A stretch of DNA of 5,207 nt from Paludibacter sp. (GTDB lineage: Bacteria; Bacteroidota; Bacteroidia; Bacteroidales; Paludibacteraceae): NCBI GenBank assembly GCA_028748945.1, contig JAQTOL010000268.1, positions 1 to 5,207 of the forward strand, read 5' to 3'. The notes under the pieces are model-generated. The model did no database searches, was not told the DNA's origin, and saw nothing but the letters and a program-made list of their open reading frames with translations. A program made the position numbers and the translations under genes. Positions 1 to 5,207 of the stretch are shown one piece after another; within the stretch, counting starts at the first letter, position 1, and every line of letters begins with the position of its first letter.

Positions 1-192
1 GATTTTGTTTTGGTAGCCTTCGGGACCTTTTCCTAAATGTTCACGATAAATGGCGCGAATATCACTACCGCATATGGTTGAAGATTTTACTTTCAACAGA
101 ACTTCTCCATGTCCGGGTGCTGGAAATTCTACATCTTTAAAAACTACGGTGCTGTTTCCCGGTAAATAAGCAGCTTTTGATTTGAATGACAT
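1..192 (-). CDS. Zinc-dependent medium-chain alcohol/polyol dehydrogenase, N-terminal fragment (runs off the left edge)
   Basis: Only the first 64 codons are present, starting at the ATG complementary to 190-192; the frame is still open at base 1. The fragment has the opening of the GroES-like domain of the medium-chain dehydrogenase superfamily: a beta-strand start (SKAAYLPG), the PAPGHGEVLLKVKSS stretch near residues 24-38, and ICGSD at about 40-44, where the Cys is the usual catalytic-zinc ligand. The family oxidises or reduces alcohols and polyols with NAD(P); members include threonine, sorbitol and other sugar dehydrogenases. It lies downstream of fucU on the same strand, so a role in oxidising L-fucose or a later intermediate is a fair inference, but the substrate is not shown by the fragment. 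The second zinc ligands, the structural zinc site and the Rossmann domain lie outside the window. The leader directly before the ATG is the octamer repeat array at 195-250. Confidence 0.85.
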   Translation of the reverse strand, partial: MSFKSKAAYLPGNSTVVFKDVEFPAPGHGEVLLKVKSSTICGSDIRAIYREHLGKGPEGYQNKI

Positions 193-194
193 TG

Positions 195-250
195 TTATTT
201 GGTTGATTAGTTGATTTGTTAATTGTTTGATTAGTTAATTGGTTGATTAG
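195..250. repeat. Tandem array of seven 8-bp units (consensus TTRATTRG)
   Basis: Read on the plus strand in steps of eight from 195, the units are TTATTTGG, TTGATTAG, TTGATTTG, TTAATTGT, TTGATTAG, TTAATTGG and TTGATTAG. The unit TTGATTAG occurs three times exactly. The array ends two bases from the dehydrogenase start codon, so on the mRNA (minus strand) it forms the whole 5' leader of that gene. The same unit reappears inverted at 279-302. Function unknown. Confidence 0.85.
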
Positions 251-291
251 AATTGAGATTGAGTAAACATTGCAATGCCCAATTAACTAAT
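230..291 (-). other. Potential hairpin between fucU and the dehydrogenase (13-bp perfect arms)
   Basis: ATTAGTTAATTGG at 230-242 is the exact reverse complement of 279-291, with a 36-base loop at 243-278. The loop contains a 10-bp perfect palindrome, CATTGCAATG, at 268-277. The arms are AT-rich (3 G-C pairs of 13), so the RNA hairpin would be only moderately stable. It has no U-run typical of an intrinsic terminator on the transcribed side. It lies in the transcribed spacer if fucU and the dehydrogenase are one operon. Confidence 0.6.
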
Positions 292-302
292 TAACCAATA
301 AA
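279..302. repeat. Three inverted copies of the 8-bp repeat unit
   Basis: CCAATTAA, CTAATTAA and CCAATAAA follow each other in perfect 8-bp phase. On the minus strand they read TTTATTGG, TTAATTAG, TTAATTGG, which are the same type of unit as the array at 195-250 in the opposite orientation. They begin seven bases after the fucU stop codon (in the transcribed direction), so the repeats occupy nearly all of the 117-bp gap. Confidence 0.75.
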
Positions 303-309
303 CATTAAA

Positions 310-741
310 CTAAAACGGAGTAACTCCTTTTTTTAATAAGATATTTCCGTATTTTGCGGTTTCTCCTGTCATTACTACGGCAAATGCCGATTTGGTTCTC
401 TCGTAAAATGCAAAACGATCGATTCTTTCGATAGCCGGTGCATTCGGATTGGAGATATGAATGCTTTTCAGGTAGGATTCTTCAACTTTCGGATCGAGTT
501 GGTCACCAGGAACTGCTGCCATCATGGCCAACGGATGCGGAACATAAGCATCAAGTTCAAACAAGGGCAAAATAGCCGTCAATAATTCGGGAATGCGAAG
601 TCCATCGGCACGTAAAACACGGCCATTAAAAGTTTCTCCGGGGAAATGGGCATCGGCCAGAATAATTTCGTCGCCATGACCCATTCGTGCCAAAACAGCC
701 AATAGTTCAGGACTTACTAAAGGTGAGATTCCTTTTAACAT
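310..741 (-). CDS. fucU: L-fucose mutarotase (FucU, RbsD/FucU family)
   Basis: A 143-residue protein, close to the usual length of about 140, and very similar throughout to E. coli FucU as I recall it. It interconverts the alpha and beta anomers of L-fucose so that anomer-specific transporters and enzymes are not limited by slow spontaneous mutarotation; it is cytosolic and oligomeric. Visible family residues are MGHGDEI with His22 (the proposed general acid/base), Asp30 in LADAHFPG, Arg109 in RFAFYER, and Tyr131-Gly-Asn133 in the C-terminal [13 protein letters not shown] motif. The ATG is complementary to 739-741 and aligns with the family's MLKxISP start. It follows the lacI-family gene by 99 bp on the same strand, with a palindromic operator in that gap, and precedes a dehydrogenase, so it is probably part of a regulated sugar operon. 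No fucose isomerase or kinase is in view. Confidence 0.95.
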   Translation of the reverse strand: MLKGISPLVSPELLAVLARMGHGDEIILADAHFPGETFNGRVLRADGLRIPELLTAILPLFELDAYVPHPLAMMAAVPGDQLDPKVEESYLKSIHISNPNAPAIERIDRFAFYERTKSAFAVVMTGETAKYGNILLKKGVTPF

Positions 742-812
742 AATAGTAATTTAATAAGTTGTTGTTTTATCTATAAATTATGTTTCCGCGTATTACAATT
801 TTAAATTATTGC

Positions 813-822
813 CACACGTGTG
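813..822. promoter_or_regulatory. Probable LacI-family operator upstream of fucU (perfect palindrome)
   Basis: CACACGTGTG is a perfect 10-bp palindrome with a central CG, the usual symmetry of LacI-family operators. It sits 71 bp before the fucU ATG, in the gap after the lacI-family gene. It matches nine of ten bases of the site at 1864-1873 in front of that regulator. I see no exact TAnnTTTG promoter element on the minus strand between here and fucU, so either the promoter is degenerate or fucU is read from upstream. Confidence 0.65.
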
Positions 823-840
823 TATTTGCTTAAAAAATAT

Positions 841-1851
841 TCAGCATGATTCGCGATATTCAATGGTTGCATTGACTGTTTCTGTATATTCCTGACCAAT
901 ATGAATTTCCTTATTGATCATTTTTTCCAATAAATCGAATGCTAAAGCTGCAATTTCACTTTCAGGCTGGGATATGGTGGTCATTTGCGGCTGCATGATC
1001 ATAGCACTCAACGGATCTCCAAAAGCAATTAATCCCAGATCGCGGGGAATACTTAACGACATTTCACGAGCCTGTACTGCCAGTCCCAATGCCAACAGAT
1101 TGGATGATGAAATGATTGCATCGGGCTTTTTTAGTCCTGACATTAGTTCAACTAAAATCTGTTTCCCTATTTCCACCGAAAAATCTTCATTGATAATTAT
1201 TTGTTTTTTGAAAATCAATTTATGTTTTAAAATGGCATCTAAATATCCATTTTGGCGGTCGTTGAAAACATTAATATGCGCCGGTCCGGTTAAATGCGCA
1301 ATATTGCGATAGCCTTTCTCAATTAAATATTCTGTTGCCTGAAATGTAACTTCATAATTATTAACCAGCACTTTAGGTGTTATTATATCGTTGCAAACCC
1401 GATCGAAAAAGACCAGTGGAATTCCAAAGGTTTTGAGCAAATTAAAGTGTTTACTGTCTGTCGTGTTTTTTGAAATGGAAGTAATGACACCTGCATAATT
1501 TTGCTTAATGATGGTATTTACAATGCCAACTTCCTGCTCATAATTTTCATTCGACTGAAAAACCGAAATAATATATCCTTTTTTGTAGGCTAAGTTGGTA
1601 AGTTGACTGACAATATCGGAAAAAAAGGAATGATTTATATTGGGAACAATCAGCGCGATGGTATTATTTGAAGTTCCGCGTAATTGTACGGCATTCATAT
1701 TGGTTTGATATTCATGCTTTTGTGCACAAGCTAATACCAGATCACGAGTCGATTCATTGACTCTCGGATCATTCCGCAAAGCCCTGGAAACTGTAGAATG
1801 ATGTACATTCAACTCTTTGGCAATGTCCTTTATGGTGATTCTTTTCTGCAT
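841..1851 (-). CDS. LacI/GalR-family transcriptional regulator, probably of the adjacent fucose-type operon
   Basis: A 336-residue protein, the normal size for the family. Residues 5-25 (ITIKDIAKELNVHHSTVSRAL) form the N-terminal helix-turn-helix, followed by a hinge near 48-60 containing NMNAVQLRG. A periplasmic-binding-protein-like effector domain follows, with TIALIVPNINHSFF at about 64-77, GIPLVFFDR in the first half, and FGDPLSAM and MTTISQP near the C-terminus. The usual AR of the hinge reads AV here. I chose the ATG complementary to 1849-1851. A TTG five codons earlier is in frame, but it lies inside the operator and at the predicted transcription start. The protein likely binds the paired ACGTGTG palindromes at 1864-1873 and 813-822, giving autoregulation and control of fucU and the dehydrogenase. 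The effector may be L-fucose or a catabolite; this is inferred only from the neighbours. Confidence 0.93.
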   Translation of the reverse strand: MQKRITIKDIAKELNVHHSTVSRALRNDPRVNESTRDLVLACAQKHEYQTNMNAVQLRGTSNNTIALIVPNINHSFFSDIVSQLTNLAYKKGYIISVFQSNENYEQEVGIVNTIIKQNYAGVITSISKNTTDSKHFNLLKTFGIPLVFFDRVCNDIITPKVLVNNYEVTFQATEYLIEKGYRNIAHLTGPAHINVFNDRQNGYLDAILKHKLIFKKQIIINEDFSVEIGKQILVELMSGLKKPDAIISSSNLLALGLAVQAREMSLSIPRDLGLIAFGDPLSAMIMQPQMTTISQPESEIAALAFDLLEKMINKEIHIGQEYTETVNATIEYRESC

Positions 1852-1863
1852 AGATTTAAAATA

Positions 1864-1873
1864 CAAACGTGTG
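1864..1873. promoter_or_regulatory. Probable LacI-family operator over the regulator's own promoter
   Basis: CAAACGTGTG on the plus strand (CACACGTTTG on the minus strand) differs from the perfect palindrome at 813-822 by one base. It abuts the promoter -7 element at 1874-1881 and covers the predicted transcription start of the lacI-family gene. A bound repressor here would block initiation, so negative autoregulation is likely. Confidence 0.65.
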
Positions 1874-1881
1874 CAAAGATA
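1874..1881 (-). promoter_or_regulatory. Promoter -7 element of the lacI-family gene
   Basis: The minus strand reads TATCTTTG, an exact match to the Bacteroidota -7 consensus TAnnTTTG. It lies 22 bp before the chosen ATG, so transcription would start near 1866-1868 with a leader of about 15-18 bases. The upstream region is very T-rich and has no clear TTTG at -33. Confidence 0.6.
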
Positions 1882-1947
1882 AAAAAAATTTCTAATTTAA
1901 AGATATTTGAATCGGTGTTTTGCAATTTTTATATGTTTAACAGTGAT

Positions 1948-1997
1948 AACTGCCAGTCTGCGTCGTCCTCAAATACAACAAAAGCAGACTCTCAGTT
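1948..1997. repeat. Interrupted inverted repeat upstream of the dtd promoter
   Basis: AACTGCCAGTCTGC (1948-1961) and GCAGACTCTCAGTT (1984-1997) are reverse complements at 12 of 14 positions: seven inner pairs, a two-base mismatch, then five outer pairs, around a 22-base loop. The right arm overlaps the possible -33 region of the dtd promoter. A T-run follows only 11 bases later (2009-2015), so it does not look like a normal intrinsic terminator, and no gene reads into it on the plus strand. It may be a regulator binding site or a small structured RNA; nothing settles which. Confidence 0.5.
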
Positions 1998-2024
1998 GAC
2001 AATCAACATTTTTTTGTAATTTTG
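1996..2024 (+). promoter_or_regulatory. Promoter of the dtd-pssA pair
   Basis: TAATTTTG at 2017-2024 matches the Bacteroidota -7 consensus TAnnTTTG exactly. A TTGACA begins at 1996, and the 18 bases between its TTG and the -7 element suit a -33 TTG. Transcription would start near 2030, giving a leader of about 27 bases before the ATG at 2057. Confidence 0.6.
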
Positions 2025-2056
2025 CAGTCGATAAATCGTTTTCATATAGTATAATT

Positions 2057-2509
2057 ATGCGCATTTTAATTCAGCGGGTTAATGAAGCTTCGGTCGAAAT
2101 AGATAACAGGATAAAGTCAGCCATAAAAATTGGATTATTGGTGCTGGTTGGCATTGAAAATGATGATACATTAGAAGATAGCGATTGGCTGGTTGATAAA
2201 ACCATAAATTTGCGTATTTTTGATGACGAATACGGTGTTATGAATCGCTCGGTGTTGGATATTGATGGTGAAATTCTGGTAGTTAGTCAATTTACACTGC
2301 ATGCGCTTACCAAAAAAGGAAACCGACCATCGTATATTAAAGCAGCCAAACATGATACTGCCATTCCGCTTTATGAGCATTATTGCCGGCAATTAAGTCT
2401 GAAACTTGGCAAAGAAGTACAAACCGGAACATTTGCCGCCGATATGAAAGTGGCTTTAGTGAATAATGGTCCGGTAACTATTTGGATAGATTCAAAAAAT
2501 AAAGAATAA
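2057..2509 (+). CDS. dtd: D-aminoacyl-tRNA deacylase (D-Tyr-tRNA deacylase)
   Basis: A 150-residue cytosolic homodimeric enzyme of normal length (about 145-150). It hydrolyses the ester bond of D-amino acids, and of glycine mischarged on tRNA-Ala, keeping wrong-handed residues out of translation. The N-terminus MRILIQRVNEASVEI is typical. The two active-site motifs are intact: SQFTL at 77-81 with Thr80 in the usual position, followed by the conserved TKKGNRPS, and NNGPVTIWID at 136-145 with the Gly138-Pro139 pair that screens chirality across the dimer interface. His82-Ala83 follows SQFTL where many homologues have Tyr-Ala. The ATG at 2057 gives the family start and lies about 27 bases after a predicted transcription start. 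The stop is 5 bases before pssA, so the two are likely cotranscribed, although the functions are unrelated. Confidence 0.96.
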   Translation: MRILIQRVNEASVEIDNRIKSAIKIGLLVLVGIENDDTLEDSDWLVDKTINLRIFDDEYGVMNRSVLDIDGEILVVSQFTLHALTKKGNRPSYIKAAKHDTAIPLYEHYCRQLSLKLGKEVQTGTFAADMKVALVNNGPVTIWIDSKNKE

Positions 2510-2514
2510 GTTGT

Positions 2515-3186
2515 ATGATAAAAAAACACATTCCAAATTTCATTACCACTCTCAACTTGTTTTCCGGTTGTGTGGCGGTTTATCTGGCATTTAAAGGAAA
2601 TTATCAGGGAGCATTTGTAGCTATTTTACTTTCGGCAGTATTCGATTTTTTCGATGGATTTGCCGCACGTCTTTTGAAAGCCTATTCACCCATGGGAAAG
2701 GAACTTGATTCATTGGCCGATGTCGTAAGTTTCGGGGTTGCACCGGGTGCCATGGTTTTTTCCCTTTTAGCAACCGCCGGGATGAATGAATGGTTGCCAT
2801 TTATCGGTTTTCTCATTCCTGTCTTTTCAGGTTTACGTTTGGCAAAATTCAATATCGATGATCGACAAACCTCTTCATTTATTGGACTTCCGGTTCCGGC
2901 AAATGCGATTTTCTGGGCTGGACTGATTTTTTCATTTTCATTGTTCATGCTCGGTAATTTATGGTTGCTTCTTTTACTCATTGCCATATTTTGCTTTTTA
3001 CTCGTTTCGGAGATTCCCATGTTTTCCCTGAAATTTAAAAACATCAAATGGAAAGATAATCAGATTCAATATATCTTTTTGATTGGCAGTGCAGTACTCT
3101 TAGCTTTCTTTCTACATGATTCTTTTGCTTTGATAATCGGTTGGTATATTTTATTATCAATCAGCGGGGCATTTATTAAAAAATAA
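2515..3186 (+). CDS. pssA: CDP-diacylglycerol-serine O-phosphatidyltransferase (phosphatidylserine synthase)
   Basis: A 223-residue polytopic inner-membrane enzyme that makes phosphatidylserine from CDP-diacylglycerol and serine, the step before decarboxylation to phosphatidylethanolamine. The complete CDP-alcohol phosphotransferase motif is present: Asp47-Gly48, Ala51-Arg52, Gly61, Asp65 and Asp69, with the exact spacing DGx2ARx8Gx3Dx3D; Asp44 lies just before it. The serine-synthase branch is indicated by IPNFITTLNLFSG at 6-18, RLAKFN at 108-113 and FIGLPVPANA at 122-131, which also argue against phosphatidylglycerophosphate synthase. Hydrophobic segments lie near 10-26, 31-46, 93-111, 130-147, 149-165, 184-200 and 203-220. 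It begins 5 bp after dtd. A phosphatidylserine decarboxylase gene, often beside pssA in bacteria, is not adjacent here. Confidence 0.93.
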   Translation: MIKKHIPNFITTLNLFSGCVAVYLAFKGNYQGAFVAILLSAVFDFFDGFAARLLKAYSPMGKELDSLADVVSFGVAPGAMVFSLLATAGMNEWLPFIGFLIPVFSGLRLAKFNIDDRQTSSFIGLPVPANAIFWAGLIFSFSLFMLGNLWLLLLLIAIFCFLLVSEIPMFSLKFKNIKWKDNQIQYIFLIGSAVLLAFFLHDSFALIIGWYILLSISGAFIKK

Positions 3187-3200
3187 TCGTTGAGAATTTG

Positions 3201-3208
3201 TACTTTTG
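3201..3208 (+). promoter_or_regulatory. Possible promoter -7 element for the gldA-like gene
   Basis: TACTTTTG matches TAnnTTTG exactly and lies 39 bp before the GTG start, in the 61-bp gap after pssA. No TTTG or TTG is visible at the -33 distance, so this rests on one element. It would place transcription initiation near 3213-3215. Confidence 0.4.
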
Positions 3209-3247
3209 CATGCTCCAATTTTTAATTTTTAAAATCGTCAATAAAAA

Positions 3248-4153
3248 GTGTCAATCAGCATAAAGAATCTTACAAAAAAATATGGAGAACAAACCGTTCT
3301 CAATGATATTAACTTCGAAATTAAAGAGGGTGAAGTGGTTGGTTTTCTCGGACCAAACGGAGCTGGAAAAACCACCACGATGAAAATTCTGGCAGGAGCA
3401 CTTTCATACGAAAAAGGATCGGTAAAGATTTGTGGAACGGAAGTAAATGAAGATGGATTGACAACCAAAAGTCTGATAGGTTATTTGCCGGAACTAAATC
3501 CGTTGTATCTCGACATGTATGTGAAAGAATACCTGCTTTTTGTGGCGGAAACATACAAATTGGGAAAGGAAAAGGAGCAGCGGGTCAATGAATTGATTGA
3601 CAAGGTTGGATTACGACCGGAGTTTCACAAAAAAATCGGACAGCTTTCAAAAGGGTACCGACAACGGGTGGGTTTGGCACAAGCGCTGATTCCAAATCCC
3701 AAAGTTTTGATTCTGGACGAACCGACAACCGGACTTGATCCGAATCAATTGGAAGAAATAAGGAGTTTGATTCGTGAAATTGGAAAAGATAAGACTGTAT
3801 TACTCAGTACGCATATTATGCAGGAAATCAAAGCAATATGCAACCGGGTAATTGTAATTAATAAGGGTGAAATCGTGGCGGATTATTCCGATTTATCCAA
3901 AATCCGGGCTTTCGATGAAAATAGTTTCCATTTTGAAGTTGAATTTTTAAACGATGTTTCATTAAGTGAACTTAAAAAAATCAACGATATATCATCCGTT
4001 AATGCTTTCAATAATAAATATTTTACGATAATATCAAACTCAGATGTTCGTGTAGATGTTTTTGATTTTGCGGTAAAAACCAATAATAAAGTTCTCATGA
4101 TAAAGCCGGTTGAACGAAGTATGGAGGATGTGTTCAGAGAATTGACAAAATAG
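3248..4153 (+). CDS. gldA: ABC transporter ATP-binding protein, GldA-like (gliding-associated ABC-2 type)
   Basis: A 301-residue cytoplasmic ATPase subunit. It has Walker A GPNGAGKT (35-42), the signature LSKGYRQR (133-140), Walker B LILDEP (154-159) with catalytic Glu158, the D-loop GLDP, and the switch His189 in STHIMQEI. The Q-loop position reads YLPELNPLY (79-87), where Glu replaces the usual Gln, as I recall for relatives of this ABC-2 export subfamily. About 80 residues follow the nucleotide-binding domain, ending MEDVFRELTK. Length and sequence fit GldA, the ATPase paired with GldF and GldG in Bacteroidota; many non-gliding species carry it too. The GTG start is firm: an in-frame TAA lies at 3242-3244 and no early in-frame ATG exists. 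No permease gene is adjacent, so the partner must be elsewhere. The gldA name is by resemblance; a general ABC-2 exporter ATPase is possible. Confidence 0.85.
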   Translation: MSISIKNLTKKYGEQTVLNDINFEIKEGEVVGFLGPNGAGKTTTMKILAGALSYEKGSVKICGTEVNEDGLTTKSLIGYLPELNPLYLDMYVKEYLLFVAETYKLGKEKEQRVNELIDKVGLRPEFHKKIGQLSKGYRQRVGLAQALIPNPKVLILDEPTTGLDPNQLEEIRSLIREIGKDKTVLLSTHIMQEIKAICNRVIVINKGEIVADYSDLSKIRAFDENSFHFEVEFLNDVSLSELKKINDISSVNAFNNKYFTIISNSDVRVDVFDFAVKTNNKVLMIKPVERSMEDVFRELTK

Positions 4154-4218
4154 TTACAAGAAGAATGGTTACGGGTTACAAGTTTATGTATCGTAACACT
4201 TTACTTATAACAGATAAC
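4153..4218. repeat. Seven-base periodic repeat filling the gldA-ruvB gap
   Basis: GTTAC-type words start at 4168, 4175 and 4182 (the last as GTTTA), exactly seven bases apart, with another GTTAC at 4153 overlapping the gldA stop codon. The complementary word TAAC then starts at 4194, 4208 and 4215, with TTAC at 4201, again in seven-base steps. GTTACG (4168-4173) and CGTAAC (4192-4197) are inverted copies; GTTACAAG (4175-4182) and CTTATAAC (4204-4211) pair at seven of eight. The gap before ruvB is 73 bp and holds little else; I see no TAnnTTTG promoter in it. Confidence 0.55.
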
Positions 4219-4226
4219 TAAATAAA

Positions 4227-5207
4227 ATGGAAGAAAGCTTCGACATACGGAACAATCAAAAAGGCGAGAAGGAATTCGAAAACGCGTTGCGTCCAATGAC
4301 TTTTTCGGATTTTAACGGGCAAAACAAAATTGTGGAAAATCTGAAGATTTTTGTGCAGGCTGCCCGTATGCGTACCGAATCGCTTGATCATGTGTTGCTT
4401 CACGGACCTCCGGGATTGGGAAAAACAACACTTTCGAATATCATTGCCAACGAACTGAATGTGGGTTTTAAAATCACATCCGGTCCGGTGCTCGATAAAC
4501 CGGGTGATTTAGCGGGTTTGCTCACCAGTCTCGAAACAAACGACGTGCTGTTTATCGATGAAATTCATCGCTTAAGTCCCATCGTGGAAGAATATTTATA
4601 TTCGGCCATGGAGGATTACCGCATAGATATCATGATCGATAAAGGGCCAAGTGCGCGTTCTATTCAGCTGGAACTGAATCCGTTTACGCTGATTGGAGCT
4701 ACTACACGTAGCGGTTTATTGACTGCACCTTTGCGGGCACGTTTTGGTATCAATTGCCACTTTGAATATTACGATGTGGAGGTTATTACCGGAATTATAA
4801 AACGTTCGGCAAATTTACTCAACGTTGTAATTGGTCATGAAGCTGCTGTGGAAATTGCCGGTCGTAGTCGGGGTACGCCTCGAATTGCCAATGCGTTGCT
4901 TCGTCGGGTTCGTGATTTTGCGCAGGTAAAAGGAAATGGTAGCATCGATGTGGAGATTGCCCGTTATGCGCTCGAAGCGTTGAATATAGATAAATACGGA
5001 CTGGACGAAATCGATAATAAAATTCTGAATACCATTATCGATAAATTCAGTGGCGGTCCGGTTGGTTTGACTACTATTGCCACCGCGTTGGGTGAAGATC
5101 CGGGAACCATTGAAGAAGTGTACGAACCATTCCTGATTAAGGAAGGTTTTATGAAACGCACACCCCGTGGACGAGAAGTAACGGAGTTGGCGTATAAACA
5201 CTTAGGA
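4227..5207 (+). CDS. ruvB: Holliday junction branch-migration ATPase RuvB (3' end cut by window)
   Basis: The first 327 codons are present and open to the last base; the family is about 340 residues, so roughly 10-20 are missing. RuvB forms hexameric AAA+ rings that, with RuvA, drive branch migration of Holliday junctions for RuvC cleavage. Visible in order: [12 protein letters not shown] (21-32), Walker A GPPGLGKT (60-67), Walker B FIDEIHRL (109-116), sensor 1 GATTRSG (157-163), the arginine-finger segment APLRARFG (167-174, Arg172), and sensor 2 [12 protein letters not shown] (216-227, Arg219). A C-terminal winged helix follows, with [10 protein letters not shown] and the DNA-contacting KRTPRGRE. 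All key residues are intact. The ATG at 4227 is preceded by an A-rich leader and aligns with the usual RuvB start. It follows the gldA-like gene by 73 bp; ruvA and ruvC are not adjacent upstream. Confidence 0.97.
   Translation, partial: MEESFDIRNNQKGEKEFENALRPMTFSDFNGQNKIVENLKIFVQAARMRTESLDHVLLHGPPGLGKTTLSNIIANELNVGFKITSGPVLDKPGDLAGLLTSLETNDVLFIDEIHRLSPIVEEYLYSAMEDYRIDIMIDKGPSARSIQLELNPFTLIGATTRSGLLTAPLRARFGINCHFEYYDVEVITGIIKRSANLLNVVIGHEAAVEIAGRSRGTPRIANALLRRVRDFAQVKGNGSIDVEIARYALEALNIDKYGLDEIDNKILNTIIDKFSGGPVGLTTIATALGEDPGTIEEVYEPFLIKEGFMKRTPRGREVTELAYKHLG

Noticed and set aside
195..302. Repeat array as a CRISPR
   Set aside because: The units are 8 bp, contiguous and without spacers, and there are no cas genes.
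914..1312. Plus-strand open frame of 132 codons inside the lacI-family gene
   Set aside because: It is antisense to a well-supported regulator, has no recognisable domain and no promoter or leader signal.
1948..2015. Inverted repeat plus T-run as an intrinsic terminator
   Set aside because: The T-run begins 11 bases after the stem rather than directly, and no plus-strand gene precedes it within the window.
1798..2019. Plus-strand open frame of 73 codons across the lacI promoter
   Set aside because: It overlaps the regulator's coding start, operator and promoter and the dtd promoter; the peptide has low-complexity character and no known motif.
2050..2055. TATAAT resembling a sigma-70 -10 box
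   Set aside because: It ends two bases before the dtd ATG, too close to start a leader, and Bacteroidota use TAnnTTTG; an exact match lies at a suitable distance upstream.
4815..5201. Minus-strand open frames inside ruvB
   Set aside because: They are antisense to conserved ruvB sequence, which fully explains the codon pattern.

Overview
The window suggests a Bacteroidota chromosome, perhaps of the Marinilabiliales/Prolixibacteraceae type, though the lineage is a guess. The grounds are a GldA-type ABC ATPase, AT-rich leaders without clear Shine-Dalgarno sequences, and several copies of the Bacteroidota -7 promoter element TAnnTTTG just upstream of genes. No mobile element, CRISPR array, rRNA or tRNA gene is visible. 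Six of the seven genes belong to well-known families; the seventh, at the left edge, is a fragment of a known superfamily.

Left part (1-1851, minus strand): a sugar-catabolism block read right to left as lacI-family regulator, then fucU (L-fucose mutarotase), then the N-terminal 64 codons of a zinc-dependent alcohol/polyol dehydrogenase that leaves the window. The regulator is flanked on both sides by near-identical palindromic sites (CACACGTGTG and CAAACGTGTG). One lies over its own promoter and one lies in front of fucU. This fits an autoregulated local regulator of a fucose-type sugar operon. Mutarotase beside a dehydrogenase fits oxidative, non-phosphorylative use of L-fucose or a similar sugar, but the dehydrogenase substrate cannot be read from the fragment.

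Middle (1852-2056): a divergent intergenic region of about 205 bp holding the lacI promoter/operator, a long interrupted inverted repeat, and the dtd promoter.

Right part (2057-5207, plus strand): housekeeping genes dtd (D-aminoacyl-tRNA deacylase), pssA (phosphatidylserine synthase, 5 bp after dtd), a GldA-like ABC ATPase with a firm GTG start, and ruvB (Holliday-junction branch-migration motor), which is cut by the window end. They share direction but no obvious pathway.

The least explained structure is in two intergenic gaps. The fucU-dehydrogenase gap is filled by a tandem array of 8-bp units followed by the same units inverted. The gldA-ruvB gap shows a 7-bp periodic pattern with the same direct-then-inverted layout. 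I found no defence system or other clearly new multi-gene system.
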